Shown here: positions 27,063 to 37,295 of the stretch, piece after piece
Layout: each line of letters starts with the position of its first letter
Numbering within the stretch: position 1 is the first letter of the stretch
Assembly (NCBI RefSeq): GCF_022179645.1
Contig: NZ_BPRA01000008.1
Coordinates: 1 to 64,000 of the forward strand
DNA length: 64,000 nt
Direction of reading: 5' to 3'
Origin: Methylobacterium thuringiense
GTDB lineage: Bacteria; Pseudomonadota; Alphaproteobacteria; Rhizobiales; Beijerinckiaceae
The notes under the pieces: model-generated
Told to the model about the DNA's origin: nothing
Database searches by the model: none
What the model saw: only the letters and a program-made list of their open reading frames with translations
Position numbers and translations under genes: made by a program

Positions 27063-28772
27063 TCAATAAATATTCATCTCATCGGGCGTATCATGCTCAT
27101 CTTCGATTTCATCGAAATCAAAAAAATCATCGAACTCTTCTGTATCTTCGTCCTGAATCGCCTCTCGCAATCGCATTAAACGCATATTCTCTTCTCGTAA
27201 TCTACGAAGAGTTGTTGAGATAGAGGCATAGCCCTTTCTGAGATCTAAAAACTGCACGCGCCTAGTACGCAGAAACTTGAAGTATGCATCCCCTACGATA
27301 AATCCATCATCTACTTCTGGAATAAATCCTTGAGTAACGGCCTCATACGCATAAAGCCACATAGGGCTACGCAAGCCCTCCACATTCAAGGATCGATCCC
27401 ATAAGCCACGATCGACAACTCCTTTTACGAAGCCTCGACTGGCAAGACATACGACTAGAAGCGCGACAAATGCATTCTCTATCACAAACAACACAGCAAG
27501 CCGCTCGCTCGAAAGCGTTAGCTCAAGGCGAATAGCTAAAAACAGAAGCCATATGATCTCGCCAGTACGATTAGCGCGTGCGAGGACGGGTATTCGACTT
27601 TCTATGAACTCTGTTATTATATCAACTCGAACATCACTGTGGGCTACCTGCCGCAATAAGCATACCTCAACAAGGAGAGATATAAGACTAGGATTGCGAC
27701 GATAAGCGTTAATTAAGCTGAACTGGAGCGCACTCCAGTCATCGACGTTAACCAGAGCGGAACGAGCATGCTGGAGGCCAAACTTCTCCACATTGATATC
27801 TGCGTGAGCAAGGCAGGTGCGGCCGAGTAGATAAAGAAAATGCTGCAGCTCTCCTATTTCAACCTTGTGACCCGGCGGCGACTGCTTTGGAAGATATGCG
27901 CGAGCGGCCTGCTGCCAACCCGTACTCTGACGATGAGATGTAAGATAGATCGACGATTAATCGCTATTTAACTCCAACTCAAAAGTGGCGGCCGATTGCC
28001 GCACAGCCGCCAACAACTCTTCACCACTAGCGCCATTTGGACTACTAAGTGTGTAATCGTCGATGTATCGGGATGCGTCGCGAGCTCCGATCTGCAATTT
28101 TTGTTGGAGGTGTGCATCCATCGCCGATGCTACCACTTCGGCAATCAGCCGCGATGTGTCTGGGCCGACCGGAAGACCTAATGTCTGACCGTCTTGAGCA
28201 TTGCGGCACAATAGATCGATTAGGTTTCCATAGTGCTCCAAACCGCGGTTTTGCTTGGCGAATTCCTTGCCGTGGATCGCCCAAGGAATGGCGTGGGTAT
28301 AGATTGAGTGAAAAAAGGCTCGGACGTCCGCCGCAACATATTCCTCGCGTCACGATGAAAGATTGATGCGAAAGTCGTCCCTGAGTTCAATACTCGGACG
28401 CATCAGCGCTCGTGAGCCTGCCCAGTCAAACACAGGCGGCGAAAGAGTAAACTTCGATTTACGAGCCTTGCGTCGCAGGTCGATGTAGTTTTCGGCCCAA
28501 GCCCGAGCTAGCAGCAAGTGAGCTACAGGGTTTGGCACTCCATGCCGGCGATCTTGCTTCCCGAAGCGCGGGAAGTAAAACCAAGTCGGCTCAGACTTGA
28601 AATAGTAATAGTTAGGCTTTTTCTGTATTAGCGGCAGTTTGTCGATCCCAGAAATAATCGATTTTCGATACCTAGCTAAATTTTCAGAGACAAAACACGG
28701 CGGAAGCTCTGGCGCAAAGTATCCGTGGGAAACTAATCGCTTCACGCGCTCTGATTTATTCTTGGCGCTCAT
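27063..28772 (-). pseudogene. Defence-type (UG/Abi-like) reverse transcriptase broken by two in-frame stops
   Basis: From ATG 28772 to TGA ending at 27063 there are 570 codons in one phase, interrupted only by TGA (28350-28352, codon 141) and TAA (27957-27959, codon 272). Reading through gives a reverse transcriptase: YVAADVRAFFHSIYTHAIPW (motif A region, just after the first stop), GLPVGPDTSRLIAEVV (motif B) and the catalytic RYIDDYTLSS (YxDD, codons 236-239). After FELELNSD and the second stop comes a roughly 300-residue alpha-helical C-terminal domain with a very acidic tail. The IYTH-IPWA-HGK wording is, from memory, that of the unknown-group and abortive-infection RTs used in phage defence. 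Codon usage is AT-rich, unlike all neighbours, indicating transfer. One-base changes (Trp TGG to TGA, Lys AAA to TAA) would explain both stops. Confidence 0.8.
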
Positions 28773-29119
28773 TCCTACAATGCTTTCCGGCAGCGTGCTA
28801 TCGTGACCTGTAAACGTGATTTAACGCTATTTTTGCCGGAACAACGGCGCTACTGATCAAAGAAAACAATCGAGCTAGCTCGTTCGACGGTTGAAATATA
28901 CGCATTCGCAAGGACTTGCAAACAGCTATTGAGCTGATTTTCATGCCTATTCCGCTTTCCATCCAAATTTCGATCGCCAGCATAACCCTCCTGCGGCACC
29001 CCGTTCCCGCCTACAACACCCCATGCTATTGGCGGTCAGCTGGCGAACCGCCAAGCCCGTTTCGGGCCTAGCGCGTTCGCACCAATCGAATTTTGAATAC
29101 AAACGGGCGCGCTGACACC
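28773..29119. other. Right junction of the AT-rich island, upstream of pccB
   Basis: AT-rich until about 28990, then normal GC. It should contain the reverse transcriptase promoter (minus) and the pccB promoter (plus). TTGGCGGT (29029-29036) and ACCGCCAA (29047-29054) form a perfect 8-bp inverted repeat with a 10-base loop, near where composition changes; the first ten bases repeat those at the left edge of the island. A minus-strand frame at 28798-28983 has no Shine-Dalgarno or protein-like features and I do not call it a gene. Confidence 0.45.
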
Positions 29120-30652
<1,533 letters not shown>

Positions 30653-30669
30653 GCGGTGGAGCCGGGGGG

Positions 30670-30978
30670 CTATTCCTCCCCCGGTGCCCGATGGGCGGCA
30701 ACGCACAATCTCACGGCCTCGTCGAGTTCGAGGTCGCGGGGGTCGCCGATGTTCACGGTCTCCTCCAGGCACTTGATGAAGTAGTCGCGGTTCAGCCCCG
30801 GCGCGAGGCTGGAGAACGACTTGCCCAGGCGGGTCGCGAGGTCGATCCGGTCCTGGCTGGAGGCGCGGCGATAGGTGCTGAGCTTGTCGGTCACCGTCAG
30901 CCGCGCCTCGGCAATGCCGACGGCGCCGAAAACAAAGAATAAGATAAGAGTAAGCTTTTTCAGCACGATCGGCCCCAT
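30670..30978 (-). CDS. Small secreted hypothetical protein
   Basis: A 102-residue product with an N-terminal signal peptide (LKKLTLILFFVFGAVGIAEA, cleavage likely after AEA). The mature part of about 78 residues is charged and has two Cys (KCLEE and RLCVAAH), able to form a disulfide in the periplasm. ATG 30978 is taken; GTG 30966, with GGGG upstream, is an alternative that keeps the same signal peptide. It converges on pccB, 17 bases away, and a CCGGGGG/CCCCCGG hairpin spans the junction. Not recognised. Confidence 0.6.
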   Translation of the reverse strand: MGPIVLKKLTLILFFVFGAVGIAEARLTVTDKLSTYRRASSQDRIDLATRLGKSFSSLAPGLNRDYFIKCLEETVNIGDPRDLELDEAVRLCVAAHRAPGEE

Positions 30979-31077
30979 TCCACCCGTCTATGAAGCTTAT
31001 CATAGACTGCGCCGCGGATGCCGACAGTATTTTCCCATCCCGACATGCCGCGAAGCGGCATCGGGGGTCGGACAGGC

Positions 31078-31545
31078 TTAACTCCGGTCGGCCTGCTCGA
31101 TCGCGGCGCACATGGTCAGCGCGCCCTTGTCGGATTTCGAGAATGAGCAGGTGACGAGCACGCCGCCCGCGGGCACGTTGCTGTGGCGGCGGGTCTCGGC
31201 GTCGGCGCGGGCCTTGCGGGCTGCCTCTTTGAGCAGGTCGGCCGCGACGCCGGTGACCGCATGGCCGGCCTTGCCGAAAATCTCGAAGAAGTCGTCCGGC
31301 GCCGCCTCGCCCTTGACTTGCGCGCCGACGGAGGAGGGGTAGCTGCCGCCGCAGGAGAGTGACAGCGTCATGTCCGTCCCGGCCTTGAAGCGTACGAAGT
31401 CGTCGATGCGCTCGCCGATCTCGGCCTTGGTCTCCGTCACGACCTTGTCGGCCAGATCGCCGCAGGAATCGGCCGCGGCCGGCCCTGCGAAGGCAGGGAG
31501 GGCGACAAGGGCAACGAAAAGCGGACGATTGCGAAAGATGCTCAT
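31078..31545 (-). CDS. Secreted hypothetical protein with four cysteines
   Basis: The 155-residue product starts with a clear signal peptide (MSIFRNRPLFVALVALPAFA, cleavage near AAA|DSC at about residue 25). The mature protein has Cys in DSCGDL, LSLSCGGS, VTCSFS and TMCAAI, enough for two disulfides, and a central helical stretch LLKEAARKARADAETRRHS. It is probably periplasmic. No family recognised. It lies in a run of minus-strand envelope genes (30670-33403) with ordinary gaps, so an operon is possible but not proven. Confidence 0.65.
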   Translation of the reverse strand: MSIFRNRPLFVALVALPAFAGPAAADSCGDLADKVVTETKAEIGERIDDFVRFKAGTDMTLSLSCGGSYPSSVGAQVKGEAAPDDFFEIFGKAGHAVTGVAADLLKEAARKARADAETRRHSNVPAGGVLVTCSFSKSDKGALTMCAAIEQADRS

Positions 31546-31603
31546 CCGGAAAGTCTAGGGCGCGCGGCAGCCGAGGGCGAGCGCGGCGTGGCGCCGCCGG
31601 GCC

Positions 31604-32158
31604 TCAGCCGACATCGCCGGAGCGGCCCGCCTTCAGTGCCGGCGTGCCGGAGAGGAGCCTGCGCTTCAGCCGCGTCACGGCCTCGCGCTGCAACTCGCTC
31701 GGGCTCGAATGCGCGCCGGCCACCTTGCTCAGCATCTCGATCAGCTGCGTCCGCTCGGGGCCGGTCAGGGATTCGCGCAGCAGCGGCAGCAGCTCGTCCG
31801 CGACCAGGGAGAACGGGCGCCGGGCCTGGGTGTAGCCCCAGGCGCGCTCGAAGGTGGCCGAGATGGCCTCGACGGCGAGCGAGTGCTCCATCAGCTCCAG
31901 GATCTGCGTCTTCTCGGCGGCGGTGACGGGGCTGCCGGTGCGCACGATCTGGATCATCAGGATCGTGGCGGCGAGCCGGACGTCGCGCACCCGGCCGAGC
32001 TGCGTCCCGAAGATGTCGTGCAGGACGGACCGCGCCCGCCCCTGCAGGCCCTTGGTGTCCCGGTCGACCTCGCGCAGCGCCCGGACAGTGCCGTGGACCC
32101 TCAGGACCCAGAACAGGATCCCGCCCAGTACGGCGGCCAGGAGCATGAGGGCGGGCAT
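31604..32158 (-). CDS. Membrane-anchored helical hypothetical protein (TerB-like?)
   Basis: A 184-residue protein with one N-terminal transmembrane helix (LMLLAAVLGGILFWVLRV, residues 4-21) followed by an all-helical cytoplasmic domain. The segment LAATILMIQIVRTGSPVTAAEKTQILELM resembles the first half of TerB/DUF533-like domains, though without the acidic metal-binding cluster, so the resemblance is weak. GGAG eight bases before ATG 32158 supports the start. Function unknown. Confidence 0.6.
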   Translation of the reverse strand: MPALMLLAAVLGGILFWVLRVHGTVRALREVDRDTKGLQGRARSVLHDIFGTQLGRVRDVRLAATILMIQIVRTGSPVTAAEKTQILELMEHSLAVEAISATFERAWGYTQARRPFSLVADELLPLLRESLTGPERTQLIEMLSKVAGAHSSPSELQREAVTRLKRRLLSGTPALKAGRSGDVG

Positions 32159-32247
32159 CGGTCGGGCTCCGAGTTGCGACTCGACAGCGTTGCGGTTTCG
32201 TCGGGATCAACCATTGCCTTAAGGGCGGATCAAGGGTGACGCAGCGC

Positions 32248-33165
32248 TCAAGCTGTGCGCGGCGACCCGAGTTCGATCAGCACGATCTCGGGCGGCACCC
32301 CGAAGCGGACGCCGACATTGCTGACGCCGAGCCCGCCGGAGATGATGAGGTGGCGCCGGCCCTCGACCACGTGGCCGTAGATGTAGCGCGGGTCGTGGTA
32401 GCCGGCGACGAACGGCGAGTGGCCGAAGACCCGGACCTGCCCGCCATGGGTGTGGCCGGACAGCGTCAGGGCGAACCGGTCGGGGATCTCCGGAAAGATC
32501 TCGGGCTCGTGCGCCATCAGGATCGCCGGGGCATCGTCGGTGATCTTCGCGAGCGTGCCGGGGATGTCGGCGAGGCTGCGCAGGTCGCGCCGGACCTTGA
32601 AGGGCTGCTGGTCGGCGAGTCCCGCGAGCCAGAACGGCTTGCCGTCCTTCAGGAGGCGGATGGCATCGTTCTCCATCACCGGGATGCCGCGCGCCTCCAG
32701 CACCCGACGTGCCTCGACCGGCCCCTTGCGGGCGTCGAGGGCGTCGGTGTCGTCCCACCAATCGTGGTTGCCGAGGACGGCGTGGACGCCGAGGGGCGCG
32801 CGGAGGCCCTCGGCCACGCGGGCGAAATCGGGCAGCGCGACGCGCGTCCAAGTCACCCGCCGGCCCGCCGGATAATCGCCGAGCAGCAGGATCAGGTCGG
32901 GCTTCAGCGCGTTCGTCGCCGCGACGATCTCCGCGACCCGGTCGAGGGGCATGTACGGCTCGCCGACATGGATGTCGGCGATCGCCGCGATGCGCAGCGA
33001 GAGCCCGGGCGTCCAGCCCGGCAGCACGGGAGCATAGGACGTCACCGCCAGCCGGAAGCGCGGCTCGATGGCGAAGGCGTAGGTGCCGGTGGACCCCGCG
33101 GCGAGGGCGCTCGCGCCGAGCCCGGTCAGCACCTGCCGGCGGCTCGGCAGGATCAGCATGCCCAA
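32248..33165 (-). CDS. Tat-exported metallophosphoesterase (YkuE/YaeI-like)
   Basis: A 305-residue phosphoesterase with a twin-arginine signal (SRRQVLTGLGASALAAG, residues 8-24), so it folds before export. Metal ligands follow the family order: ADIHVGEPY, LLGDYPAG, GNHDWWDD, MAHEPEI and GHTHGGQ. The architecture fits the Tat-dependent YkuE/YaeI group; YaeI-type relatives hydrolyse UDP-diacylglucosamine in lipid A synthesis, but exported members may act on other phosphoesters. Starts at ATG 33165 or, two codons later, ATG 33159. A small gene ends 25 bases upstream on the same strand. Confidence 0.87.
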   Translation of the reverse strand: MGMLILPSRRQVLTGLGASALAAGSTGTYAFAIEPRFRLAVTSYAPVLPGWTPGLSLRIAAIADIHVGEPYMPLDRVAEIVAATNALKPDLILLLGDYPAGRRVTWTRVALPDFARVAEGLRAPLGVHAVLGNHDWWDDTDALDARKGPVEARRVLEARGIPVMENDAIRLLKDGKPFWLAGLADQQPFKVRRDLRSLADIPGTLAKITDDAPAILMAHEPEIFPEIPDRFALTLSGHTHGGQVRVFGHSPFVAGYHDPRYIYGHVVEGRRHLIISGGLGVSNVGVRFGVPPEIVLIELGSPRTA

Positions 33166-33190
33166 TCCGCCGAGCCGCCAAGGGCAGCGC

Positions 33191-33403
33191 TCAAATGAAC
33201 GGCTCGTCCTCGTAGACGATCCGCGACGTGCGCTGGGCCGCGACCTTGGCGCGGACGGCCTGGGCGGCGGCGCTGCCGATGTGGACGGCGGCGGCCAAAG
33301 CGGGCAGCGCTACGGGGCGAAAGCTCTCGCGGCCCCGGCTGTCGTCCGTACCGCGCGAGCCCGACTGGCCGACGGCATCCTGGCTCCGATTGGAGGCGTA
33401 CAT
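33191..33403 (-). CDS. Small hypothetical protein (70 residues)
   Basis: A 70-residue frame starting MYASNRSQDAVGQ and ending RTSRIVYEDEPFI, with an Ala-rich middle (ALPALAAAVHIGSAAAQAV). CAGGAACG just before ATG 33403 is an acceptable ribosome binding site. The frame ends 25 bases before the phosphoesterase start on the same strand, consistent with co-transcription. The acidic C-terminal tail and Ala-rich helix look protein-like, but I do not recognise a family, and antisense frames overlap it. Confidence 0.42.
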   Translation of the reverse strand: MYASNRSQDAVGQSGSRGTDDSRGRESFRPVALPALAAAVHIGSAAAQAVRAKVAAQRTSRIVYEDEPFI

Positions 33404-33805
33404 CGTTCCTGGGTCCTGTCCCGTGTTGTCCGGGCCGTTGATCGGCCTTCGCGTGCAGATGTCGCCAGTGACCGCGACGAGGGTTGGGCATCATTGCGGC
33501 CCGACATGGGCATCGTCGAGACCGGGAGAATACTATGCTGGTCCTTTCCATGAACGTAACCTTAAGGTTTCTCCGAAGCCCACGCTTTGAGCATGGCGTT
33601 CTTTCGGGCAGTCTTGCTGCAGTGCGGCAATAGAGTGGAGCGGCCGATCTCGGGCCATCGCCGTCGCGGCGGCGACGCAACCGCGATCGGCGCCGTTGCT
33701 TTCGGGTCGCCCGTGGCTATAGTCCGCGCGCTTTTCGACAGGCCCGAACCCAATCCATCACCCGGATACGCCGCGGTGCGGGCCGTCGCACCATCAGGAG
33801 TTTCC
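33404..33805. other. Intergenic region before yajC
   Basis: This 402-base stretch separates the minus-strand phosphoesterase unit from the plus-strand yajC-secDF operon and should carry both promoters. Open frames in it are short or overlap others and have no ribosome binding site. The sequence becomes somewhat AT-richer around 33540-33600. I see no riboswitch, tRNA or strong hairpin. Confidence 0.4.
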
Positions 33806-34144
33806 GTGCTGATCACCCCCGCCTTCGCGCAAGGAGCCGGCGCCGCCTCCAGCGGCAGCGAGATCGCCCTGCAGCTGGTGCCCTTCGCCCTGATCTTCGT
33901 GATCATGTACTTCCTGATCCTGCGGCCGCAGCAGCGCCGGCTCAAGGATCACCAGTCCATGGTGAAGGCCCTGCGCCGCGAGGACACCATCGTCACCACG
34001 GGCGGACTCGTCGGCCGCGTCACCAAGGTGACCGACGACGCCGCGGAGGTCGAAGTCGAGATCGCCCCGAACGTCCGCGTGAAGATCGTGCGCACCATGA
34101 TCTCCGAGGTCCGGGTCAAGGGCGCCCCGGTCAAGGCAGCCTGA
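33806..34144 (+). CDS. yajC: Preprotein translocase accessory subunit YajC
   Basis: YajC associates with SecDF in the holotranslocon. The 112-residue product has a single N-terminal membrane helix (QLVPFALIFVIMYFLILRPQ, ending at about residue 40) followed by the diagnostic RPQQRRLKDHQSMVKALR and GGLVGRVTKVTDD. A short stretch ending AFAQ before the helix looks like a remnant signal. GTG 33806 has AGGAG six bases upstream and is favoured over longer in-frame extensions. secD starts 67 bases after the stop. Confidence 0.93.
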   Translation: MLITPAFAQGAGAASSGSEIALQLVPFALIFVIMYFLILRPQQRRLKDHQSMVKALRREDTIVTTGGLVGRVTKVTDDAAEVEVEIAPNVRVKIVRTMISEVRVKGAPVKAA

Positions 34145-34211
34145 GGCGGCGCGGCGGGAGGGGGGTCTCGAGCCCTTCATCCCTGACAAGAAGAAGAGTC
34201 GGAACCGGCGG

Positions 34212-35813
34212 ATGCTGCGCTTTTCGAAGTCCAAGATCATCGGGACGCTCGCCGTCATCCTCGTGGGGCTCAGCCTCGCGATCCCGAGCTTCTTCTCCCC
34301 CGAGCAGCGCAAGGGCTTCATGGCCGCGCTGCCGAGCTTCGTGCCGCACTGGATCATCCCCCAGCGCGCGATCGTACTCGGCCTCGACCTGCAGGGCGGC
34401 TCGCAGCTGCTGCTGGAGGTCGACCAGAACGAGCTGACCGGCTCGATGGTGAAGGGCCTGCGCGACGACGTGCGCCGGGCGCTGCAGCAGGAGCAGGTCC
34501 GCGCCGACGGCGGCATCCAGACGCTGAAGCGCGGCGTCCAGGTCCGCATCGCCGACGCGGCCGGCCGCGCCAAGATCATGCCGAAGCTGCGCGAGCTCTC
34601 GCAGCCGATCCAGAGCATCGCCTCGGCCGGCACCGGCACCCTCGACGTGAACGAGCAGCCCGACGGCCTGATCTCGCTTACCTTCACCGATGCCGGCATC
34701 ATCGATCGCACCCGCCGGGCCGTGAGCCAGGGCATCGAGGTCATCCGCCGCCGCCTCGACTCGACGGGCACGCTCGAACCCTCGATCCAGCAGCAGGGCG
34801 CCGACCGCATCCTGGTGCAGGTCCCAGGCGAGCAGAACCCGGAGCGCCTCGAAAAGCTCCTCGGGTCCACTGCCAAGCTCGAATTCCGCATGCTGGCGGA
34901 CAGCCCTTCGGGCGACGTCGACATGCTGCCGTCCAAGGACGAGAAGGGCGCCAAGGTCCCCGTCGAGCGCCGCGTCATGGCCGATGGCGGCGAGCTGACC
35001 GACGCGCAGCCCGCCTTCGACACCCAGACGCACGAGCCGATGGTGAGCTTCAAGTTCAACTTGCGCGGCGCCCAGCGCTTCGGTCAGGCCACCTCGGAGA
35101 ATGTCGGCCGCCGCATGGCGATCGTGCTCGACAACGAGGTGGTCTCGGCACCCGTGATCCGCACCGCGATCACCGGCGGCTCGGGCCAGATCACCGGCAA
35201 CTTCACCGTACAGCAGGCGAACGACCTCTCCGTACTTCTGCGCGCCGGCGCGCTGCCCGCGAAGTTCACCGTGGTCGAGCGCCGCGTCGTCGGCCCCGGC
35301 CTCGGCAAGGACTCGATCGAGGCCGGCAAGCACGCCACGCTGTTCGCCGCGATCTTCGTCGTGATCTTCATGTTCGCGACCTACGGCACCTTCGGCTTCT
35401 TCGCGAACATCGCGCTCGCCGTCCACGTCGGCCTGATCCTCGGCCTGATGTCGGTGCTGGAGGCGACGATGACGCTGCCCGGCATCGCCGGCATCGTGCT
35501 CACCATTGGGACAGCGGTCGATTCGAACGTGCTGATCTACGAGCGCATGCGCGAAGAGCAGCGGGCCGGGCGTTCGCTCGTCTCGGCCCTGCAGGCCGGC
35601 TTCGACAAGGCCTTCGCCACCATCATCGATTCGAACTCCACCATGGCGATCGCCGCGCTGATCCTGTTCTTCATGGGCTCCGGCCCGGTGAAGGGTTTTG
35701 CGGTCGTGTTCATCCTCGGCATCCTCACAACCGTGATCACGGCGGTGACGCTCACCCGGATGATGATCGCGCTGTGGTACAAATACGCGCGGCCCAAAAC
35801 CTTGCCGTTCTAG
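34212..35813 (+). CDS. secD: Protein translocase subunit SecD
   Basis: SecD uses the proton gradient to pull exported proteins through at late stages. The 533-residue product has helix 1 at about residues 10-30 and the P1 periplasmic head opening with GLDLQGGSQLLLEVD. It carries a helicase-like periplasmic region with RRLDSTGTLEPSIQQQG and five C-terminal helices including GTAVDSNVLIYERMREE (the conserved D-x-N proton-relay segment in helix 4). Length and layout are standard. It is the second gene of yajC-secD-secF; secF starts 127 bases later. Confidence 0.96.
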   Translation: MLRFSKSKIIGTLAVILVGLSLAIPSFFSPEQRKGFMAALPSFVPHWIIPQRAIVLGLDLQGGSQLLLEVDQNELTGSMVKGLRDDVRRALQQEQVRADGGIQTLKRGVQVRIADAAGRAKIMPKLRELSQPIQSIASAGTGTLDVNEQPDGLISLTFTDAGIIDRTRRAVSQGIEVIRRRLDSTGTLEPSIQQQGADRILVQVPGEQNPERLEKLLGSTAKLEFRMLADSPSGDVDMLPSKDEKGAKVPVERRVMADGGELTDAQPAFDTQTHEPMVSFKFNLRGAQRFGQATSENVGRRMAIVLDNEVVSAPVIRTAITGGSGQITGNFTVQQANDLSVLLRAGALPAKFTVVERRVVGPGLGKDSIEAGKHATLFAAIFVVIFMFATYGTFGFFANIALAVHVGLILGLMSVLEATMTLPGIAGIVLTIGTAVDSNVLIYERMREEQRAGRSLVSALQAGFDKAFATIIDSNSTMAIAALILFFMGSGPVKGFAVVFILGILTTVITAVTLTRMMIALWYKYARPKTLPF

Positions 35814-35940
35814 AAGACCTTGCCGTTCTGGAAGACCCGGCCGTTCCGAAGGCATCGCCCTTCCGGAAGGCCCGCTGAAGTCGCAAAGAATCCACGGGAC
35901 GGCGCGCCGTCCCGACACGCACGCTGCACCGAGACAGACC

Positions 35941-36882
35941 ATGCGCCTGCTCCGACTCTGGCCCGATGAATCGCATTTCGACTTCATGCGATTCCGCCGG
36001 CTGACCTTTCCGCTCTCGGCCGTGCTGTCGATCGCGACCGTCGTGCTGTTCCTCACGGTCGGCCTGAACTTCGGCATCGATTTCAAGGGCGGCACGCTCG
36101 TCGAGCTGCAGGCCAAATCCGGCGAGGCGAACGTCGCCGAGATCCGTCACACCGCCAACGGCTTCGGCTTCGGCGAGGCCGAGGTTCAGGAGCTCAGCGG
36201 GCAGGGCAACGTGCTCGTACGGCTCCCGCTCCAGGCCGGCGAGCAGGGTCAGACCGCCGTGATGCAGAAGGCGCACGCCGCCTTCGACGCGGGTTACGAT
36301 TTCCGCCGAACCGAGACCGTCGGCCCCCGCGTCTCGGGCGAGCTGGTGCAATCGGGCACGATCGGCGTCGTCCTCTCCGTCGTCGCGGTGCTGCTCTACC
36401 TCTGGTTCCGGTTCGAGCGCGAGCTGGCGCTCGGCGCCATCGTCGGCACCCTGCACGACATCGTGCTGACGGTGGGCATCTTCATCATCACCCGCATCGA
36501 GTTCAACATGACCTCGATCGCGGCGATCCTGACCATCGTCGGCTACTCGCTGAACGAGACCGTCGTGGTGTTCGACCGGACCCGCGAGCTGATGCGCCGC
36601 TACAAGACGATCCCGACCGTCGAGTTGCTGAACCTCTCGATCAACTCGACCATGTCGCGCACCGTGATGACCTCGATCTCATCCTCGCTGGCGTTGCTCT
36701 CGCTGGTGCTGTTCGGCGGCGAGGCGATCCATGGCTTCGCGACCGTGATGCTGGCGGGCGTAGTGATCTGCACCTATTCCGCGATCTTCGTCTCGACGCC
36801 CGCGCTGATCTATATCGGCCTGATGCTGTCGGGCGTGAAATCCGCCCAGCGCGAGAGCGGCCTACCGCAGGCCGCCGAGTAG
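35941..36882 (+). CDS. secF: Protein translocase subunit SecF
   Basis: Partner of SecD. The 313-residue protein has helix 1 at about residues 20-40 and the periplasmic signature GIDFKGGTLVELQ. Five more helices follow, with VGYSLNETVVVFDRTREL carrying the conserved Asn/Asp of the proton path, and SINSTMSRTVMTSISS. Full length for the family. The 127 bases before it hold short GGAAG/CTTCC-rich direct repeats but no gene. The stop is 7 bases before the next gene, so the following DUF498 gene is probably co-transcribed. Confidence 0.96.
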   Translation: MRLLRLWPDESHFDFMRFRRLTFPLSAVLSIATVVLFLTVGLNFGIDFKGGTLVELQAKSGEANVAEIRHTANGFGFGEAEVQELSGQGNVLVRLPLQAGEQGQTAVMQKAHAAFDAGYDFRRTETVGPRVSGELVQSGTIGVVLSVVAVLLYLWFRFERELALGAIVGTLHDIVLTVGIFIITRIEFNMTSIAAILTIVGYSLNETVVVFDRTRELMRRYKTIPTVELLNLSINSTMSRTVMTSISSSLALLSLVLFGGEAIHGFATVMLAGVVICTYSAIFVSTPALIYIGLMLSGVKSAQRESGLPQAAE

Positions 36883-36889
36883 GAGCGGC

Positions 36890-37285
36890 ATGGACGGGCG
36901 CCAGCACGATACGATTCCATCGGGTTTCGTTCCCGGCCGCTACGGCATCGACGCCTACGGCAACGGCGGCTTCCGCTTCGCCGACATGTCGCATCGCGGT
37001 TCGGTGCTGATGCTGCCCTCCGGAATCCGGGCCTGGGCCGCGACGGAGGCGACAGGCATCGATCTCGCCGGGCTCCGGCCGGTGATCGCCGAGAGCGAGC
37101 GCATCGAACTCCTGCTCGTCGGCACCGGGCTCGACATCGTGCCGCTACCGGAGGCGCTCCGCCGCCGCCTCAAGGACAGCGGCATCGGCCTCGACGTGAT
37201 GCAGACGGGCGCCGCCGCGCGGACCTACAACATTCTGCTGGCCGAGAACCGCAAGGTCGCCGCCGCGTTGATTGCGGTCGCATGA
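36890..37285 (+). CDS. Mth938-like (DUF498) protein, NDUFAF3 homologue
   Basis: A 131-residue soluble protein of the Mth938 fold. Marks are YGNGGFRFADMSHRGSVLML, LLLVGTGLDIVPLPEALR and DVMQTGAAARTYNILLAENR, the last with the buried loop typical of this family. The human member NDUFAF3 assists assembly of respiratory complex I. A bacterial role in complex I maturation is inferred, strengthened by the following gene, whose eukaryotic relative NDUFAF6 also serves complex I. It begins 7 bases after secF and its stop is 10 bases before the next start, so all five genes from yajC appear to form one transcript. Confidence 0.87.
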   Translation: MDGRQHDTIPSGFVPGRYGIDAYGNGGFRFADMSHRGSVLMLPSGIRAWAATEATGIDLAGLRPVIAESERIELLLVGTGLDIVPLPEALRRRLKDSGIGLDVMQTGAAARTYNILLAENRKVAAALIAVA

Positions 37286-37295
37286 CGAGGACCGC

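Noticed and set aside
27063-28772. Programmed recoding (selenocysteine or readthrough) to explain the stops in the reverse transcriptase
   Set aside because: The two stops are of different types (TGA and TAA), no SECIS-like hairpin is evident after the TGA, and no RT family is known to use recoding; point mutation is simpler.
27063-28772. A retron (RT with msr-msd RNA)
   Set aside because: The RT motifs resemble the unknown-group/Abi type, and no paired inverted repeats like an msr-msd were seen in the 347 bases before or 397 bases after the frame.
28798-28983. A 61-codon minus-strand frame just upstream of the reverse transcriptase
   Set aside because: No Shine-Dalgarno, no recognisable features, and the AT-rich region gives such frames by chance; it may be leader DNA of the island.
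34131-36116. A 661-codon minus-strand open frame
   Set aside because: Antisense to secD and the start of secF, both certain genes.
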